This document shows positions 8,697-18,295 of a DNA stretch of 64,000 bases, one piece after another. Below the pieces are notes generated by a model, which made no database searches, was not told the DNA's origin, and was given only the letters and a program-made list of their open reading frames with translations. Positions within the stretch are counted from its first letter, which is position 1, and the number at the start of each line of letters is the position of its first letter. Source of the DNA: Flavobacterium granuli (GTDB taxonomy: Bacteria; Bacteroidota; Bacteroidia; Flavobacteriales; Flavobacteriaceae); assembly GCF_900129705.1 (NCBI RefSeq), contig NZ_FQWO01000011.1, positions 62,001 through 126,000 of the forward strand, in the 5' to 3' direction. The translations under genes were made by a program, and so were the position numbers.

Positions 8697-10121
8697 ATGC
8701 TAAAAAAAATAGCCTATATAACGCTTTTTGCATTGACATTTAGTTCTTGCAGCGATACATTGGATGATATTAATAAAAATCCAAATGCAACCGAAACACC
8801 ATTAGCGCCTTACCTGTTAACAGGAACATTAAAACAGGGAGCTGATTTATATTGGGGAGACGTTAATAACTTTAACTCGTCTTTGTTATTTGTTCAGCAT
8901 TGGGCTAAAATCCAATATACAGAACCGGACAGATACGATGTGTCTAATGCCTCCTTCACTTCTTTGTGGAATACTGGATATGCAACCTTGATTACGGATT
9001 TGAACACGATACTGAATTTTTCAGATCAGCAGGCGAATTCTAATTATAAGGGAATTGCGTTAACCCTGCGCTCATGGACATTCTTATTGTTGACTGATGC
9101 ATACGGAAATATTCCTTATAAAGAAGCAGGTCTAAAAGTAACACCAACTTACAATACTCAAAAGGAAGTATATACCGGATTGCTTGAAGATTTGAAACAA
9201 GCCCAATCTTTGCTAAGTTTAACAAACGGTGTTGTAGCTGGTGATGTGGCTTATAAAGGCGACATCTCAAAATGGAAAAAATTGGTCAATTCGCTTCGTT
9301 TGCGTATCGCGTTGAGAATTTCGGACAAAGAACCTGCTATAGCTAAGCAAGCTGCTATTGACGCAACAAGTGATGCTGCAGGACTAATTAGCAACAACAA
9401 CGATACCTTTAAGTTTACTTATGCCAGTTCACCACAACAAAATCCGGCCTCAGCCTGGTTTGAAACTCGTGACGATTTTCGTATTTCGAAAACATTGGTT
9501 GATAAATTAAATGAGTTATCCGATCCACGTTTACCTGTTTATGCTCAGCTACCATCAGATGCAAGCGTAGGTAAATACGTTGGAGGTGCCAATGGATTAT
9601 CAAACAGTGATGCCAACAGTCAGGGTTTTGCCAAAACATCAAAACCAGGTAAATACTTCCTGACGTCAACATCACCAGCTGTAATTGTTTCTTATTCCGA
9701 AACGTTGTTCAATCTTTCTGAAGCTGTAGCTCGAGGTTATATTGCAGGAAATGCAGAGCTGCTTTATAAAGATGCAATTACGGCATCGCTCAATCAATTT
9801 GGTATTACAGATTCAGCAACTATTTCCAATTATCTTAATCAGGCAACTGTGAAGTACGATGCGACAAATTATGCCAAATCGATAGGTACCCAAAAATGGA
9901 TTGCATTTTACGGACAAGGTCTTGATGCATTTGTAGAGTGGAGAAGGCTAGATTACCCAGTTTTGACAGCAGGTCCGGCTACGGTTTTGGATGGAAAGAT
10001 ACCTTCACGTTTCTTTTATCCAGGTACAGAACAATCTTTAAATGGAACTAGTTACCAAAACGCAGTAACGGCTCAGGGAAAAGATCTGCTGACTACAAAA
10101 CTATGGTTTGATGCAAAGTAA
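8697..10121 (+). CDS. SusD/RagB-like lipoprotein, SusD_2 type
   Basis: 474 residues. The lipobox is FSSC with Cys18. The start DINKNPNATETPLAPYLLTG, the TPR-like helices and the late VEWRRLDYPVL segment fit the SusD-like_2 (PF12771) branch rather than canonical SusD. It is the surface lid that binds ligand for the SusC encoded 11 bp upstream. SusD_2/SusC pairs without carbohydrate enzymes often handle non-glycan ligands, so a peptide or sulfur compound is possible; this is inference only. Transcription probably ends at the hairpin near 10388. Confidence 0.9.
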   Translation: MLKKIAYITLFALTFSSCSDTLDDINKNPNATETPLAPYLLTGTLKQGADLYWGDVNNFNSSLLFVQHWAKIQYTEPDRYDVSNASFTSLWNTGYATLITDLNTILNFSDQQANSNYKGIALTLRSWTFLLLTDAYGNIPYKEAGLKVTPTYNTQKEVYTGLLEDLKQAQSLLSLTNGVVAGDVAYKGDISKWKKLVNSLRLRIALRISDKEPAIAKQAAIDATSDAAGLISNNNDTFKFTYASSPQQNPASAWFETRDDFRISKTLVDKLNELSDPRLPVYAQLPSDASVGKYVGGANGLSNSDANSQGFAKTSKPGKYFLTSTSPAVIVSYSETLFNLSEAVARGYIAGNAELLYKDAITASLNQFGITDSATISNYLNQATVKYDATNYAKSIGTQKWIAFYGQGLDAFVEWRRLDYPVLTAGPATVLDGKIPSRFFYPGTEQSLNGTSYQNAVTAQGKDLLTTKLWFDAK

Positions 10122-10387
10122 ACGGGATCCAGTATAGGATACTCAACTTTCGCTCTCACAAGTAAATAAATAAATAAAATGGTTCAATATATTAACAAAA
10201 TGAGAACAGTAAGGTAAGAAAAATTTTGACCAAAGCTAAGTACATTTGCTCTTTATCAATAACATGATAAGATTCACTAGTCTTTTAAAATTTAATTTAT
10301 TTAATGCTTTAAAGGATTTAAACCGCGTACTCAGCAAATACAAGAGGTTCTTAATCAATTAAAATTATCGACGATTCTGTTGAACCC
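10122..10387. other. Intergenic stretch without supported gene
   Basis: Only short open frames are present and none is recognisable. The sequence is the trailer between the SusD stop and the terminator. Confidence 0.4.
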
Positions 10388-10430
10388 AAAAAGCCTGCAA
10401 AATTAGTACTTTGCAGGCTTTTACTTTTTT
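10388..10430 (+). terminator. Rho-independent terminator after susCD
   Basis: The stem AAAAGCCTGCAAA/TTTGCAGGCTTTT is followed by TTACTTTTTT. It is a strong palindrome 267 bp after the SusD stop. Confidence 0.85.
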
Positions 10431-10538
10431 ATAGTGACCTTTATTGGATTCAAACCACAATAACTCATTTTATTGTTGTTCTTATTCTTATTTTATCGCT
10501 ATAAGTTTACTGTAATTACTTTATTTATCGAAAAGGTC

Positions 10539-10935
10539 TTATGAAAATGTAAGATTGACCGACTGGAATTTGCATGCTGGACCATTATTAAATGTTCCTT
10601 CAGAATGGAATGCATATAATAATTAATGATACTTTTGGTGCTGTCCAAGTCATTTTTACGTTGGGTTTGCGCTGTAATTTTTCAGTATTGTCTTTATTAT
10701 CAATGATAATTAACGGGTTTTCTAAATACAATTGAATTAAATTATTTGCTAAAATTTTAGCGATTTTATAATCGTGAGAGGTTGAAAAAGTCTTGTCTGT
10801 TTCAAAATAATAACTATTTACAGAAAGTTTAATATCAAATTTGCCTCTTAAAAAATACTTGTAATCTAAATAAATATTCCCAGTTCTGTAATATTTATAA
10901 AATTCTAATTCGTTGTCAAAAAAAGCTTTCAACAA
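10539..10935 (-). pseudogene. RteC-family protein remnant, 5'-truncated and frameshifted
   Basis: The minus-strand frame from 10935 (TTG, preceded by an in-frame stop at 10948-10950) reads LEFYKYYRTG, YLDYKYFLRGKFDIKL, TFSTSHDYKIAKILANN and KMTWTAPKVSLI. These are signature blocks of the C-terminal half of RteC, the regulator of Bacteroides conjugative transposon transfer. After KVSLI the frame runs into ICIPF and a stop. Shifting by one base restores LLYAFHSEGTFNNG, which matches the family, to a stop at 10539-10541. The N-terminal 150 or so residues are missing. It is thus a relic of a mobile element, sitting just upstream of the ECF sigma gene. Confidence 0.75.
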
Positions 10936-11000
10936 GTGATTTGCTAGTTATAAAATTTGAAATATACCTGTCTAAATTATAAAATTTGATTTCTTTTATA

Positions 11001-11008
11001 TAGATTTG
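11001..11008 (+). promoter_or_regulatory. Possible -7 element of the ECF sigma gene
   Basis: TAGATTTG fits TAnnTTTG, 49 bp before the ATG. No TTG lies at a proper -33 distance, so support is weak. A short CAAC-repeat leader (11023-11044) follows. Confidence 0.3.
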
Positions 11009-11056
11009 AAACCAAATAACCACCAACAAACCAACCAACCAACCACTCTGTGTTAG

Positions 11057-11590
11057 ATGACTATAAAAGAATATAAAAGCCTTTTTGATGAGCTTTATGT
11101 GTCTCTGTGTTTGCTTTCAAATAAATACTTAGAAGATTTAGATGTTGCAAAAGATGTTGTTCAGGATGTTTTTCTAAAAATATGGGAAGATAAAATTGAA
11201 TTCGAAAACATAAACAATACAAAAGCCTATCTCTATACATCCGTAAAGAACAAATCACTGGATTACCTAAAAAGCAAACGCTATAAGTCAACCGATTTTT
11301 TATCAGCCAGGAAGTTAGAGAAAGTTGAAACTGAATCATTTTTTTTACGGGAAGTTGTTGTAATTGAAGCATCAAGTATTGTTGAAAAAGCAATTAATGA
11401 GCTTCCGGATAAATGTGCAGCCATTATTAGATTAAGTTTGAAAGAATATACAGTTTCAGAAATAGCTGATGAGTTAGGTGTGTCGATCAATACTGTTAAA
11501 ACTCAAAAAAAAATAGCTTATAAAAGGTTAAGACCATTATTAGAAGAGTATTACTTTTTAATATTTTTTGTACTTAATATTTTTAAGTAA
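11057..11590 (+). CDS. ECF RNA polymerase sigma factor (Bacteroidota FecI-like)
   Basis: 177 residues, usual length. The region 2 helices include DVAKDVVQDVFLKIWE and AYLYTSVKNKSLDYLK. Region 4 has LKEYTVSEIADELGVSINTVKTQKK. It directs RNA polymerase to the promoters of the downstream PUL. It is held by the FecR anti-sigma encoded 102 bp downstream until the STN-SusC signals substrate binding. The gap to fecR contains CACCCT-N15-CGTTTT, also found before the second fecR, so the anti-sigma gene probably has its own ECF-dependent promoter. The start ATG follows a CAAC-repeat leader without a Shine-Dalgarno site. Confidence 0.93.
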   Translation: MTIKEYKSLFDELYVSLCLLSNKYLEDLDVAKDVVQDVFLKIWEDKIEFENINNTKAYLYTSVKNKSLDYLKSKRYKSTDFLSARKLEKVETESFFLREVVVIEASSIVEKAINELPDKCAAIIRLSLKEYTVSEIADELGVSINTVKTQKKIAYKRLRPLLEEYYFLIFFVLNIFK

Positions 11591-11644
11591 CTTTCTTTAC
11601 CGTCTTTTAAAATTAAATTTTTAACATTTTTTTTACTTTTTCTT

Positions 11645-11671
11645 CACCCTATTGAACCTTTCTGTCGTTTT
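11645..11671 (+). promoter_or_regulatory. Candidate ECF-sigma-dependent promoter upstream of fecR
   Basis: CACCCT (11645-11650) and CGTTTT (11666-11671) are separated by 15 bp and preceded by a T-rich run. The ATG of fecR is 21 bp downstream. The same arrangement, CACCCT-N14-CGTCTT, precedes the fecR gene at 46860. Confidence 0.5.
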
Positions 11672-11692
11672 ATAATTATAATCAGATATTCT

Positions 11693-12853
11693 ATGCCCAA
11701 TTTTAAACAAATAATTAACTTATCAAAGAGCTTAGCCGCTTCATTTTTAGATAAAAAAAAGAATACTGAGATAGTAGAGCAATCTCAGTTGTTTAATGAT
11801 GAAGATAAAAATTACATCATTAAGAATATTAATGATGATTCTTCAATTGAAAAACGCCAAAATTTAGTTAAGCAAATAGATAAGGAAGCCGATTGGATAA
11901 ATGTGGTAAAAAGAATAGAATTGTCTAATTATAAGTTCTATTGGAGATTATCAGCAGCGGCAATTATATCAGGTGTATTACTTACGGGGTATTTCTTTAA
12001 GGACACTTTTTTTGGTACATCTTTAGAAAAAATGCCTATTGTTTTAAATGTTAAGCCTGGAAAAGAAAAAGCAATTCTTACGTTAGAAGACGGTTCCAAT
12101 ATCACTCTGGAAAAAGGTAAAAATTATGTGTCCAATAATTTAAATAGTAACGGAGAAAAACTGGTTTATAATTCTGGAGCAAATTCAAAGTCAAAAAATG
12201 TTTTTAATTATTTGACTATTCCCAGAGGAGGACAATATTTTGTTAAACTATCTGATGGGACTAAGGTTTGGTTGAATTCAGGATCAAAAATAAAATATCC
12301 TGTTGCATTTGTAGAAGGGGAAATACGTGAGGTGGAGTTGGTTTATGGAGAAGCTTATTTTGATGTGTCTCCAAGCACAGATCATAAAGGATCTAAATTT
12401 AAAGTACTGAACCAAAATCAACAAGTAGAAGTATTGGGTACGGAGTTCAATATAAAAGCATATAGGGATGACGATAATGTTTACACCACGCTAGTGGAAG
12501 GTAAGGTTACGGTAGGTCTTGAAGGGAAAAAACAATATTTGAAACCGAGTCAACGGTCTGTTTTAGATATTGATAATCAAATGATAACAATATCAACTGT
12601 TGATGTTTATAATGAAATATCATGGAAACAAGGGATCTTCAGCTTTGAAGACTTAACGCTAAGAGATATTACGAAGGTATTATCTAGATGGTATGATGTT
12701 GATTTTGTTTTTTTGAACAAATCTATTGAAAACAAGAAGTTTGTCGGTGTATTAGATAAAAATCAAAATTTAGAGGATATATTATCGACTATTAAAAATT
12801 TTGGAATTATTCGAGAATATAGAATAAATGAAAGAACTATTGTATTGAAATAA
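11693..12853 (+). CDS. FecR-type anti-sigma factor with C-terminal DUF4974 domain
   Basis: 386 residues. A cytoplasmic N-terminal region of about 80 residues binds sigma. One membrane helix (about 84-104, YWRLSAAAIISGVLLTGYFF) follows. The periplasmic FecR domain (about 175-275) carries PRGGQYFVKLSDGTKVWLNS, GEAYFDV and EVLGTEFNIKAY. The C-terminal DUF4974 (about 318-386) has LSRWYDVDFVF. It transmits the signal from the STN domain of the neighbouring SusC to the ECF factor encoded just before. The order sigma, FecR, STN-SusC, SusD is the standard inducible PUL switch of Bacteroidota. Confidence 0.93.
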   Translation: MPNFKQIINLSKSLAASFLDKKKNTEIVEQSQLFNDEDKNYIIKNINDDSSIEKRQNLVKQIDKEADWINVVKRIELSNYKFYWRLSAAAIISGVLLTGYFFKDTFFGTSLEKMPIVLNVKPGKEKAILTLEDGSNITLEKGKNYVSNNLNSNGEKLVYNSGANSKSKNVFNYLTIPRGGQYFVKLSDGTKVWLNSGSKIKYPVAFVEGEIREVELVYGEAYFDVSPSTDHKGSKFKVLNQNQQVEVLGTEFNIKAYRDDDNVYTTLVEGKVTVGLEGKKQYLKPSQRSVLDIDNQMITISTVDVYNEISWKQGIFSFEDLTLRDITKVLSRWYDVDFVFLNKSIENKKFVGVLDKNQNLEDILSTIKNFGIIREYRINERTIVLK

Positions 12854-12877
12854 ACGCTACAATATTTTAAAAAAAAA

Positions 12878-12922
12878 GGGAACGAAGTTTTTTGACATTT
12901 GGCGGTGTTTGAACTTCGTCCC
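12878..12922 (+). terminator. Hairpin between fecR and susC, possible attenuator
   Basis: GGGAACGAAGTT (12878-12889) pairs with AACTTCGTCCC (12912-12922), with one bulged base and a loop of about 22 nt, followed by TCTTATA. It could partly terminate fecR transcripts or stabilise the 3' end of a processed susC message. No such hairpin is found at the second ECF locus. Confidence 0.5.
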
Positions 12923-12967
12923 TCTTATAGAGTATTAATCATTGTATAACTAACACCAAGCAAATTT

Positions 12968-15900
12968 ATGAAAATTAAATTAACCACTGCTCTTTCTTAT
13001 TTTAAAGAGCGACTTTTATTAACCATTATGAAAACTTTTATCTTTTTATTCTGTACAACCGTTTTTAGTTTTAATAGCGGGAAATCGTTTGCGCAAGAAA
13101 AGATAAAGATAGACCATGACCAATTGGTTACGGTAGATCAGGTCTTTAAAATTATTAAAAAGCAAACCGATTATCGTTTTATTTACCCTAAAGAATTATT
13201 TAATGAAGCACCTAAAGTACAATTAAAAAAGGGTGAAATCTTTGTAACTAAATTATTAGAGCAAAGTTTAACAAGCAATAATTTTTATTTTGAGGTTTCT
13301 AATGGCAGTATCATAATGATCAAGGAAAATGCGAAACCTGTAGTTGTCCGAAAAGAAATGCAAAGTATTGAGATAACTGGAAAAGTGGTTGATGGATCAG
13401 GGCAACCATTGGTTGGAGCCAATATTTTGGAAAAAGGAACAAAAAATGGTACTCAGGCTGATTTTGATGGTAATTTTAAATTAACCGTAAAAGATAAAAA
13501 TGCTGTACTTGTTGTTTCATATACAGGTTTTATAATAAAAGAAGTTCCTGTTAAATTAAAAACAACTGATCTTACAATAGTGTTACAAGATGACGCGACT
13601 ACATTGGATGATGTTGTCGTAGTTGGATTTGGAAAGCAAAAAAAGGAAAGTGTAGTGAGCTCAATAAGCACTATAAAAGGCGAAGAGCTTAAATTACCAA
13701 GTAGAAGTTTAAGTAATAATTTGGCTGGTCGAGTATCTGGAATTATTGCTGTCCAACGTTCGGGTGAACCGGGTTATGATAATTCTGAGTTTTGGATTAG
13801 AGGTATTAGTTCTTTTAAAGGAGGGACAACCCCATTGGTTTTAGTTGATGGAATACCTAGGAACATGAACGATATTGAACCAGATGAGATAGAGACTTTT
13901 TCGATCTTAAAAGATGCAGCATCTACTGCTATATATGGAGCTGAGGGAGCTAATGGTGTAGTATTGATTACATCTAAAAGAGGTAAAGTACAAAAGACAC
14001 TGATTAGTTACCGAGGAGAGTATAGCTTTTTGGAACCTACTCGTTTGCCAGAGTTTTTAGGTGCAGTTGATTTTATGAAACTCTACAATGAAGGTCTGAG
14101 TAATGAAGGTAAGCAACCTAAATTTTCTGAAGAAATAATAGCAAGAACTCAATCTGGTCTAGATCCTGATTTATATCCAGACGTACAATGGCTCGATTTA
14201 TTAAAAAATACTACTAATAATCAAAGGCATACCTTGAATTTTAGAGGAGGAGGAGATAAAGCACGTTTCTTTATTTCTGGAGCCTATTTTGGAGAAAGTG
14301 GTCTTTTTAAGTCTAATCCTAATGTAAATTATGAAAATAATATTGGATTAAAACGGTATAACCTGAGATCAAATGTAGACTTTGATGTGACTAATTCTAC
14401 TTTATTAAGAGTTGATTTAAGTGGTCAGTATTTAGAAACGAATTATCCCGGAGTTGGAACTGCGGCATTGTTTAGAAATATGACTTTAGCACCGCCAAAC
14501 TTATATCCAATGATTTTTTCGGATGGAACTTTTGCCTCTCATCCAACACCTAGCGCAAATCGTTCCAACCCATATAATTTACTTATGGAATCAGGTTATG
14601 CTAAAGAATGGAGAAGCAGCATACAATCAAAAGTTGCTATAGAACAAAAACTAGATGTAGTTACTGATGGACTAATGTTAAAAGGGGTTGTTAGTTATGA
14701 TTCTGATTCCAGATATGTTTCTACAAGAACAAAAACACCTGCTCAGTTTATTGCAAATGGAAGAGATGTTAATGGAAATTTGATTTATAATCAAACTGTA
14801 AATGAGACTGTTTTTGGAGAACCTTCAGAAAATAATAGTGGAAATAAAAACATATATCTTGAAACATCCTTGAACTATGGAAAAACCTTTGCTGATAAGC
14901 ATCTTGTGGGAGGAATGTTGCTGTACTATAAAAAAGAAACTCAACTTAATAGCGAAGCACTTGCCTTTAGAAAAGAGGCGTATATAGGTAGAGCTACCTA
15001 TATGTTTGATCGTAGGTATTCTATTGAAGCAAATTTTGGTATTACAGGAAGTGAAGCTTTTTCTAAGGGAAATCGATATGGATTTTTCCCAGCAATAGGT
15101 GTGGCATGGGTGGCTAGTAATGAAAGTTTCTTTAAGGGTGTAAAAGATGTAATTAATGATTTAAAAATTAGAGCATCTATTGGAAGAACAGGAAATGATA
15201 ATACTGGAGGTGATAGATTCTTATATAGAGGAACTTTTGTTGATGCTTCAGGTTATCCAATTGGTATTGGAGGAAGTGGTGCATTAAATGGTTTGGGTGG
15301 ATATACTGAGGGAAGGTTTGCAGCACCAACTTTGTCTTGGGAAATTGAAGACAAACGAAACATAGGAATAGATCTTGGTCTTTTTAATAACAATATAACG
15401 TTACAGGCAGATTTTTTTGATAATTCTAGATATGATATCTTGTTACAAAGAAACACTGTTTCGGCATCAACAGGCTTTAGACAGGCACCATGGCAAAATT
15501 TCGGGAAGGTAACTAATAAAGGAGTTGATCTTAGTTTGAATGGAAGAAAAGAGTTTGGTGACTTTATGGTTGGTTTGAGAGGAACTTTCACCTTTGCCAG
15601 AAATAAAATAACTGAATTTGATGAGGTTAAGCAGCCTTATTCATGGATGAACGTTACAGGAACCAGTTTGAATATTCCTAATATTTATATTGCTGAAGGT
15701 CTTTATACTGAAAATGATTTTGATGTATCAGTAGTAAATGGAGCGAATGTTTATACTTTAAAAGACGGTTTGGCTGTCTCTACACTAAGCCCAAATAATT
15801 TGCCAGGTGATATTAAATACAAGGATCTGAACGGGGATGGTAAAATTGATCAATTTGATCAAACTAGAAATGCTGCAATGCCTACTGTTCCAGAAATAGT

Positions 15901-16387
15901 TTACGGACTTGGTTTTAATGTTGAGTATAAGAATTTTTATTTAAACGGATTTTTCCAAGGTGCAGGTAATGTATCTACAGTACTTGGGGGATCAAATCCA
16001 GAAGGTTTCTTTCCTTTTACTTATGGTGTAGAAGAAAGTTCTGTAAGAAAAGAAGGATTAAACAGATGGACGGTAGCTAACCCTTCTCAAGATGTAATGT
16101 ATCCTCGTCAAAGATCTGTAACTTATTTCCATAATACGGTTGCTAGTACTTGGTGGTTAAGAGACGCTAGTTATATACGTCTAAAAAATGTTGAAATAGG
16201 TTATAATGTGGATAAAAGCTTGTTAAAAAAATTAGGATTAACCACAGGAAGATTATACATAATGGGCAACAATCTTTATGTATGGGATAAGATTAAAATG
16301 TGGGATCCTGAAATAGGAAACGCAAATGCGGGTATGAATTACCCGTTACCTAGAACAATAACTTTTGGACTTGAATTAACACTTTAA
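12968..16387 (+). CDS. SusC-like TonB-linked transporter with N-terminal STN signalling domain
   Basis: 1139 residues. An extended signal region ends near SFAQ (about residue 43); an internal ATG at 13028 (MKTFIFLF) could be the true start. An STN domain (about 48-120, KIIKKQTDYRFIYP) follows, then a carboxypeptidase-like domain (about 135-220) and the linker TTLDDVVVVGFG. The plug carries VDGIPRNMNDIEP and LKDAASTAIYGAEGANGVV, and a barrel ends at TFGLELTL. The STN domain contacts the FecR anti-sigma encoded upstream, so transport and induction are coupled. It pairs with the SusD 9 bp downstream. With the GH18 enzyme in the same cluster, the likely ligand is a GlcNAc-containing oligosaccharide (inference). 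Confidence 0.95.
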   Translation: MKIKLTTALSYFKERLLLTIMKTFIFLFCTTVFSFNSGKSFAQEKIKIDHDQLVTVDQVFKIIKKQTDYRFIYPKELFNEAPKVQLKKGEIFVTKLLEQSLTSNNFYFEVSNGSIIMIKENAKPVVVRKEMQSIEITGKVVDGSGQPLVGANILEKGTKNGTQADFDGNFKLTVKDKNAVLVVSYTGFIIKEVPVKLKTTDLTIVLQDDATTLDDVVVVGFGKQKKESVVSSISTIKGEELKLPSRSLSNNLAGRVSGIIAVQRSGEPGYDNSEFWIRGISSFKGGTTPLVLVDGIPRNMNDIEPDEIETFSILKDAASTAIYGAEGANGVVLITSKRGKVQKTLISYRGEYSFLEPTRLPEFLGAVDFMKLYNEGLSNEGKQPKFSEEIIARTQSGLDPDLYPDVQWLDLLKNTTNNQRHTLNFRGGGDKARFFISGAYFGESGLFKSNPNVNYENNIGLKRYNLRSNVDFDVTNSTLLRVDLSGQYLETNYPGVGTAALFRNMTLAPPNLYPMIFSDGTFASHPTPSANRSNPYNLLMESGYAKEWRSSIQSKVAIEQKLDVVTDGLMLKGVVSYDSDSRYVSTRTKTPAQFIANGRDVNGNLIYNQTVNETVFGEPSENNSGNKNIYLETSLNYGKTFADKHLVGGMLLYYKKETQLNSEALAFRKEAYIGRATYMFDRRYSIEANFGITGSEAFSKGNRYGFFPAIGVAWVASNESFFKGVKDVINDLKIRASIGRTGNDNTGGDRFLYRGTFVDASGYPIGIGGSGALNGLGGYTEGRFAAPTLSWEIEDKRNIGIDLGLFNNNITLQADFFDNSRYDILLQRNTVSASTGFRQAPWQNFGKVTNKGVDLSLNGRKEFGDFMVGLRGTFTFARNKITEFDEVKQPYSWMNVTGTSLNIPNIYIAEGLYTENDFDVSVVNGANVYTLKDGLAVSTLSPNNLPGDIKYKDLNGDGKIDQFDQTRNAAMPTVPEIVYGLGFNVEYKNFYLNGFFQGAGNVSTVLGGSNPEGFFPFTYGVEESSVRKEGLNRWTVANPSQDVMYPRQRSVTYFHNTVASTWWLRDASYIRLKNVEIGYNVDKSLLKKLGLTTGRLYIMGNNLYVWDKIKMWDPEIGNANAGMNYPLPRTITFGLELTL

Positions 16388-16396
16388 AAAAAAATC

Positions 16397-18238
16397 ATGA
16401 AATTATATAATAAATTACATATAGCCATTTTATTCTTGTTATTGGCTATAGCTACAAGTTGCAGTAAAGACTATTTAGATGTATCAGACGAATTAGCTGC
16501 TGAAATGACTTTGGAGAAGGTGTTTAGTATGCCGTCTAATACTAGGCAGTTTCATAGAAACATTTTCACAGGAATTACCAATAGTTCGTGTATGATATTT
16601 GGAACAGATTATTCAATGAATGGTTTAGATAATCCATGGGCAGGCTCAACCGATGAGCTTAAAATGGCTCAAGGAGCCCTGCGAAACCTTACATCTAACG
16701 GGTTTAATGCTGGTAATGCCCCTTTCCATAGATGGAATCTCTTATACCCACTAATTAGACAAGCTAATTTATTTTTAGAAAACGCCAAAGTAATACCGAA
16801 AAGTGGTTCAGCAGATTATATTGATGAGGTCGAGCTGGCTAAAATGAAAGCTCAAGCTAGATTTTTAAGAGCCTATTACCATTATTTGTTGTTTGAATTA
16901 TATGGACCAATTCCTATAATGAAAACTGCCGTTGACCCAAATTCTTCAGATTTAGATTTTTCTAGAAATTCGGTAGATGAAGTAGTGAGTTTTATAGATA
17001 GTGAACTAACCGAAGTGGCTGGTCAACTAAATGATAAAGAAACAGCTGAAGCATTTTTAGCACTTCCAACAAAAGGGGCTGCACTAGCGGTAAAAGCCAA
17101 ATTATGGATGTATGCTGCCAGTCCACTTCTAAATGGAGGGTATAGTGAAGCTTTAACGATAGAGAATCCTGAAGATGGTAAAAAGATTTTTCCTGCATAT
17201 GATAATACTAAATGGCAAAAAGCGTTGGATGCAACAAAAGCACTAATCGATTTTGCAGAAGCTGGAAACTATCAACTATATAAGAATGCAGGCGTTTTCA
17301 ATCCACACACGTCTCTGTATGAATTATTTGATAAATATAATAATGAAATTATTTGGGCTAACCCTAATAATGATTGGGGGTCTTTAGCTGAAGACGGTAC
17401 TTATAGAAGACTAACTCCAAGATCGGAACGATCAGGATTTGCTTCTATAGCAGTAACACAGGAGTTAGTGGATGACTTTTTTATGTTAGATGGCTTGCCA
17501 ATCAATGAATCACCAACGTATAGTGAAAATGGATTTTCCGTAGCAGGGGAGGATCAAAGTGGACAAACCAGTGTTGGAACTTACAAAATGTGGATTAATA
17601 GAGAACCTCGATTTTATCAAACAGTGATGTTCCATGGACGTAAATGGCATATTGGCACTAATGTAATTAAATTTAATAAAGGGAGTGGAAATGATAATTC
17701 ATCTGAGAATTATCCTTGGTCTGGTTATCTATTATACAAACGATTAGATAGAACCATTCGAGACGAAGGTAGTTTTCCAAGAACGAAGTACCGACCTTCT
17801 ATAATATTTAGACTTGCCGAGTTTTATTTATTATATGCAGAAGCTTTAAATGAGGTTAATCCAAATGATTCTAAAATACTGCAATATGTAGATAAGGTAA
17901 GAGAGCGTGCCGGAATACCATTGCTTTCAGTTATTAAGCCAGGAATTCAAGGGAATCAACAAGCTCAAAGATTAGCGATAAGAAGAGAGATGCGCGTTGA
18001 ATTGGCTACTGAAGGCCAACGCTATTTTGATGTTAGAAGATGGATGATTGCTGATCAACCAGAAGGTCATCAAGGAGGCGCTTTTTATGGAATGAACATG
18101 AATGGTGCAACTGAACCTGCATTTTTCCAACGTACTCCTTATGAGACTAGAGTTTGGGAGAAAAAAATGTATTTATATCCAATTCCATTATTAGAAATAC
18201 AGAAGAGTAAGAAATTAGTTCAAAATCCATTGTGGTAA
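16397..18238 (+). CDS. SusD/RagB-family surface glycan-binding lipoprotein
   Basis: 613 residues, at the long end for SusD. The lipobox is ATSC with Cys22, then SKDYLDVSDE. TPR-like helices carry KAQARFLRAYYHYLLFELYG, the family signature. The C-terminal part has RLAEFYLLYAEALNEVNP and RREMRVELATEGQRYFDVRRW. It caps the SusC encoded 9 bp upstream and gives the locus its glycan specificity. A decayed copy of its RREMRVELATEGQRYFD region lies at 20741-20851. Confidence 0.95.
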   Translation: MKLYNKLHIAILFLLLAIATSCSKDYLDVSDELAAEMTLEKVFSMPSNTRQFHRNIFTGITNSSCMIFGTDYSMNGLDNPWAGSTDELKMAQGALRNLTSNGFNAGNAPFHRWNLLYPLIRQANLFLENAKVIPKSGSADYIDEVELAKMKAQARFLRAYYHYLLFELYGPIPIMKTAVDPNSSDLDFSRNSVDEVVSFIDSELTEVAGQLNDKETAEAFLALPTKGAALAVKAKLWMYAASPLLNGGYSEALTIENPEDGKKIFPAYDNTKWQKALDATKALIDFAEAGNYQLYKNAGVFNPHTSLYELFDKYNNEIIWANPNNDWGSLAEDGTYRRLTPRSERSGFASIAVTQELVDDFFMLDGLPINESPTYSENGFSVAGEDQSGQTSVGTYKMWINREPRFYQTVMFHGRKWHIGTNVIKFNKGSGNDNSSENYPWSGYLLYKRLDRTIRDEGSFPRTKYRPSIIFRLAEFYLLYAEALNEVNPNDSKILQYVDKVRERAGIPLLSVIKPGIQGNQQAQRLAIRREMRVELATEGQRYFDVRRWMIADQPEGHQGGAFYGMNMNGATEPAFFQRTPYETRVWEKKMYLYPIPLLEIQKSKKLVQNPLW

Positions 18239-18295
18239 TCTTGGAGAATGTATGTCGTATAACTTTAATGAATTTAGTAACAAAAAAATAAAAAA

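Noticed and set aside
11061..11393. Minus-strand 110-codon frame over the ECF sigma gene
   Set aside because: Antisense of a clear sigma factor with conserved regions 2 and 4.
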